From contig NZ_OZ244925.1 of NCBI RefSeq assembly GCF_965221945.1, forward strand, positions 2,604,001 through 2,668,000: a stretch of 64,000 bases of DNA, in the 5' to 3' direction. Source of the DNA: Poriferisodalis sp965221945 (GTDB lineage: Bacteria; Actinomycetota; Acidimicrobiia; Acidimicrobiales; Poriferisodalaceae). Each line of letters begins with the position of its first letter. Positions within the stretch are counted from its first letter, which is position 1. This document shows positions 61,981-64,000 of the stretch, in pieces. The notes below the pieces were generated by a model that was not told where the DNA came from, did no database searches, and worked only from the letters and a program-made list of their open reading frames with translations. Both the position numbers and the translations under genes were made by a program.

Positions 61981-62049
61981 ATGCCCCAGAGAAGCGCAAT
62001 CGCGGGCGGCCCAGAGGTAGACCGCGGCGTCATTCTGTTATCTCGCTGA
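61981..62049 (+). pseudogene. Duplicated 3' end of the MaoC gene
   Basis: An ATG-led 22-codon frame reads MPQRSAIAGGPEVDRGVILL then SR and TGA. From AGGP onward it matches the MaoC end (EGGPAVDRGVILLSG and TGA) at protein level and, across 10- and 14-base identical blocks, at DNA level. It overlaps the end of the convergent M1 peptidase gene, which suggests this copy is the original location of the maoC end. Confidence 0.75.
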
Positions 62050-63652
62050 CGGGCGGGGAGTCGCCCAGGGTCGACGGCACTTCGGTGTCGTAGAGCCACA
62101 TCTCGACCAGTTCCACGGCTCCTGCACCGGCCAGTTCTTCCACGACGGCCAAGAACTCGGCGGTGTTGGTCGTGCCCCCAGCTGACGATTCGTAGTGGCG
62201 TCGCAAGATGTCGAAGAACACGTCGTCGCCGACGCGGCGGTGCAGGGCATGCAGCGTCAGCATCGCCCTCCGATACACCGCGTTGAAGTCGAACAGCTGC
62301 GCCACCGTGATGCCGCCGGGCGGTGCTGCTCCCGCAAACGTCGCCGTCTCCAGCTCTCGAGCCATGAGAGCCTCCAGATCCTCGCCTTGCACCTCAGCTA
62401 GGTACAGGAAGCTCAGGTAGTGAGCGAAGCCCTCATGCAGCCAGATGTCGCTCCAATCAGCCACGGTCACCGAATTGCCGAACCACTGGTGCGCCAACTC
62501 GTGGGCGATGATCTGCGAGCCGAGCGTCTGGGTGCCATGCAGCGAGAGCGTCTGGTTCTCCATGGCGAAGCCCAGGGTGAACGGCATCACGATCGTGCCG
62601 TAGGCATCGAACGGGTAGGGGCCGAGCAACCCCTCGAAGTACTCGATGGCTCCAGGTGTGATCGACAGCGCCTCGAGCGTCGCTTGCCTCTCAAGCTCGG
62701 ACAGCGATCCCGGGATGTAATCCCGGATGAGCAGGTCATCGCGGGACGCTTGGGCGTGGCGCTCAAATTCGCCGACATACACCGCTGCCAAGTACGGCGC
62801 CATCAGATCGTCCATCTGCCAGGTCGCGGTACGACGGTCGTTGAGCACGATCTCGTCAACGAGAAGCCCGTTCGAAGCTGCCGTCAGGTGTTCCGGCACG
62901 GTAATGCGGATGGTAAAGGTCGCTTTGTCAGTGGGGTGATTGTTTGACGGGAACCACGTCATCGAGCCCGACGGCTCGTTGGAGGTGAAGACCACGCCGT
63001 TGACGCCGAACCAGCCGATGCGAACGAACGGCACACCAGGATCTCTGATTCGTTCGGGTGTGCCCGCATAGGCCACTTCGACCGTGAAGCTTGCGCCGGC
63101 GGGGATTGACTCCGTCGGCTGGACAATCAGCTCGACCCGCTCGCGGGCGAAGCCGACTGGGACGCCGTCGACCTTCACCGTGCTCACCTCGAGGCCGGAG
63201 AGATCGAAGTAGATCGTCGTGAGATCCTCAGTCGCTACGGCGTGAACAGTTGTCAGGCCGTCGATCGTGTTGGCGACGGGATCCACATCGAGCGAGAGGT
63301 CGTAGTGGGTGACGTCATAGCCGCTGTTGCCGAGCCACGGGTAGAAGCTGTCGCCTGCGCCGGCGCCGGGTGGCGGCACTGCGGTTGACTCGTCTTCGGG
63401 GACCGCTGGCAGCGTTGTGGTCGACGTGGTGGACTCTTCCGGCTCGGCGACCGTCGTGGTTGGCACCGGCAGTGCCGTGGTCAGCGGGGGCGCCGCCGTC
63501 GTGGACGGGACGACGACAGCGGTGGTCGTCATTGCCGGCGGGGGCAGGGTGGTCTCAGCGCGCTCGACATCGGCGGCACTGCACGCCGAGATGGCCAACG
63601 CCACCGCTGCTGCAATCGCCAGTCCTGGCGCCACGCCGCGCATCGGCGTCAT
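62030..63652 (-). CDS. M1 family metallopeptidase lipoprotein
   Basis: The 540-residue zinc aminopeptidase-like protein begins with a signal peptide and lipobox (LAIAAAVALAISAC, Cys near 24), then a Thr/Pro/Ser-rich linker (25-95), so it is anchored outside the membrane. The M1 features are GFAMENQTLSL (GAMEN-type exopeptidase motif), HELAHQWFGNS (HEXXH) and WLHEGFAHY with the third zinc ligand. The C-terminal helical part is short compared with full-length M1 enzymes. It converges on the MaoC/AlbA_2 region. Confidence 0.93.
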   Translation of the reverse strand: MTPMRGVAPGLAIAAAVALAISACSAADVERAETTLPPPAMTTTAVVVPSTTAAPPLTTALPVPTTTVAEPEESTTSTTTLPAVPEDESTAVPPPGAGAGDSFYPWLGNSGYDVTHYDLSLDVDPVANTIDGLTTVHAVATEDLTTIYFDLSGLEVSTVKVDGVPVGFARERVELIVQPTESIPAGASFTVEVAYAGTPERIRDPGVPFVRIGWFGVNGVVFTSNEPSGSMTWFPSNNHPTDKATFTIRITVPEHLTAASNGLLVDEIVLNDRRTATWQMDDLMAPYLAAVYVGEFERHAQASRDDLLIRDYIPGSLSELERQATLEALSITPGAIEYFEGLLGPYPFDAYGTIVMPFTLGFAMENQTLSLHGTQTLGSQIIAHELAHQWFGNSVTVADWSDIWLHEGFAHYLSFLYLAEVQGEDLEALMARELETATFAGAAPPGGITVAQLFDFNAVYRRAMLTLHALHRRVGDDVFFDILRRHYESSAGGTTNTAEFLAVVEELAGAGAVELVEMWLYDTEVPSTLGDSPPVSEITE

Positions 63653-63722
63653 CCTCTCAGGCGTTGGTCGCGGCGCACGGTCACGCCCGCTGGATCATCG
63701 GAAGCGCCGATGCGCAGTTCGG

Positions 63723-64000
63723 TTAGCTCAGGTGCTCAGCAAAGTGAGCAAGCGTGCGCTGTTTGGCGGTGCCGGCGGCATCAGGGTGGAAGCTGGCGCG
63801 GGCGTCGCAGTTGAAGCCGTGGTCTGCGCCGTCATAGATGTGAACGGCGACGTGGGGCCAGCGCTCAGCGATGGCGTTCACGTTCTCCAGCGGGATGCCG
63901 TGATCTTCCGAGCCGAAGTGCAGCAGCAGCGGCGCGGCGGGCCGCTCTTCGAGGTGCGGAATGATCTGGCCGCCGTAGTAACCGGAGGCCGCCGCGATCT
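63723..64000 (-). CDS. Dienelactone hydrolase family protein (5' end missing)
   Basis: The C-terminal 92 residues are inside the window: AAASGYYGGQIIPHLEERPA, LLLHFGSEDHGIPLENVNAI with the catalytic aspartate, IYDGADHGFNCDARASFHPD with the catalytic histidine, and AEHLS before the TAA stop. Alpha/beta-fold hydrolase of the dienelactone hydrolase type; the nucleophile region lies outside the window. The substrate is unknown. Confidence 0.88.
   Translation of the reverse strand, partial: IAAASGYYGGQIIPHLEERPAAPLLLHFGSEDHGIPLENVNAIAERWPHVAVHIYDGADHGFNCDARASFHPDAAGTAKQRTLAHFAEHLS

Noticed and set aside
1..64000. CRISPR arrays, tRNA or rRNA genes, IS elements with transposase
   Set aside because: No regularly spaced repeats, no cloverleaf or rRNA-like stretch and no transposase or integrase gene were recognised on reading; short or divergent ones could be missed without a search tool.

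Overview
The window is high-GC bacterial chromosome. The gene content points to an actinobacterium, most likely of the Acidimicrobiia type: several F420/luciferase-like (LLM) oxidoreductases, two CaiB/BaiF CoA-transferases, an SCO6745-family protein, a DUF4032 kinase-like protein, a GluQRS, and many GTG/TTG starts in tightly overlapping operons. This placement is inferred from families; no rRNA, tRNA or CRISPR array was recognised.

Region by region. (a) 1-4.1 kb: housekeeping and lipid genes (partial SDR, sterol-desaturase-like hydroxylase, DUF4032, 5-formyl-THF cyclo-ligase, a small NIPSNAP-like protein). (b) 4.1-13.9 kb: a restriction-like island. A large Eco57I-type N6-adenine methylase and a PLD-SNF2 helicase form one operon, transcribed divergently from a ParB-domain protein and a D12-class adenine methyltransferase. 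(c) 13.9-15.6 kb: tag glycosylase and a frameshifted LLM gene. (d) 15.7-22.8 kb: a two-gene operon coding for a 1733-residue exonuclease-DinG-RecQ fusion and a degenerate-NERD/UvrD helicase. (e) 22.9-27.6 kb: DoxX, a VOC protein, and an operon of two uncharacterised proteins with a UGSC-family selenoprotein that reads through an in-frame TGA followed by a convincing SECIS hairpin; then an AIM24 protein. (f) 27.7-37.6 kb: amidohydrolase, VWA protein with an unknown Ala-rich protein, HpaI-type aldolase, frameshifted NIPSNAP gene, Fic protein behind an AT-rich region, phenylacetate-CoA ligase, LLM enzyme, membrane protein. (g) 37.6-40 kb: a cluster of small toxin-antitoxin-like genes, a HEPN protein and a decayed MntA/HepT pair. 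(h) 40-50.5 kb: aminotransferase, nitroreductase-SRPBCC fusion, gluQ, SDR, MacB-like ABC exporter, acyl-CoA carboxylase beta subunit, LLM enzyme. (i) 50.6-53.4 kb: HicAB, a broken pRiA4b ORF-3 gene, a duplicated LLM 3' end, SnoaL-like and alpha/beta-hydrolase genes. (j) 53.6-64 kb: LLM enzyme, SCO6745 protein, plsC and two CoA-transferases, MaoC-like dehydratase, an AlbA_2/HATPase regulator bracketed by two copies of a 50-bp palindrome, an M1 lipoprotein peptidase, and a partial dienelactone hydrolase.

Three things stand out. First, the nucleic-acid-processing genes of 4-23 kb look like a defence/repair island with two multi-enzyme operons. Second, at three places (aminotransferase/MntA-HepT, LLM/SnoaL-hydrolase, MaoC/AlbA_2) accessory genes lie between an intact host gene and a diverged second copy of that gene's 3' end, which suggests recurrent insertion at gene 3' ends. 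Third, the UGSC selenoprotein operon is split at the TGA by ordinary gene calling.
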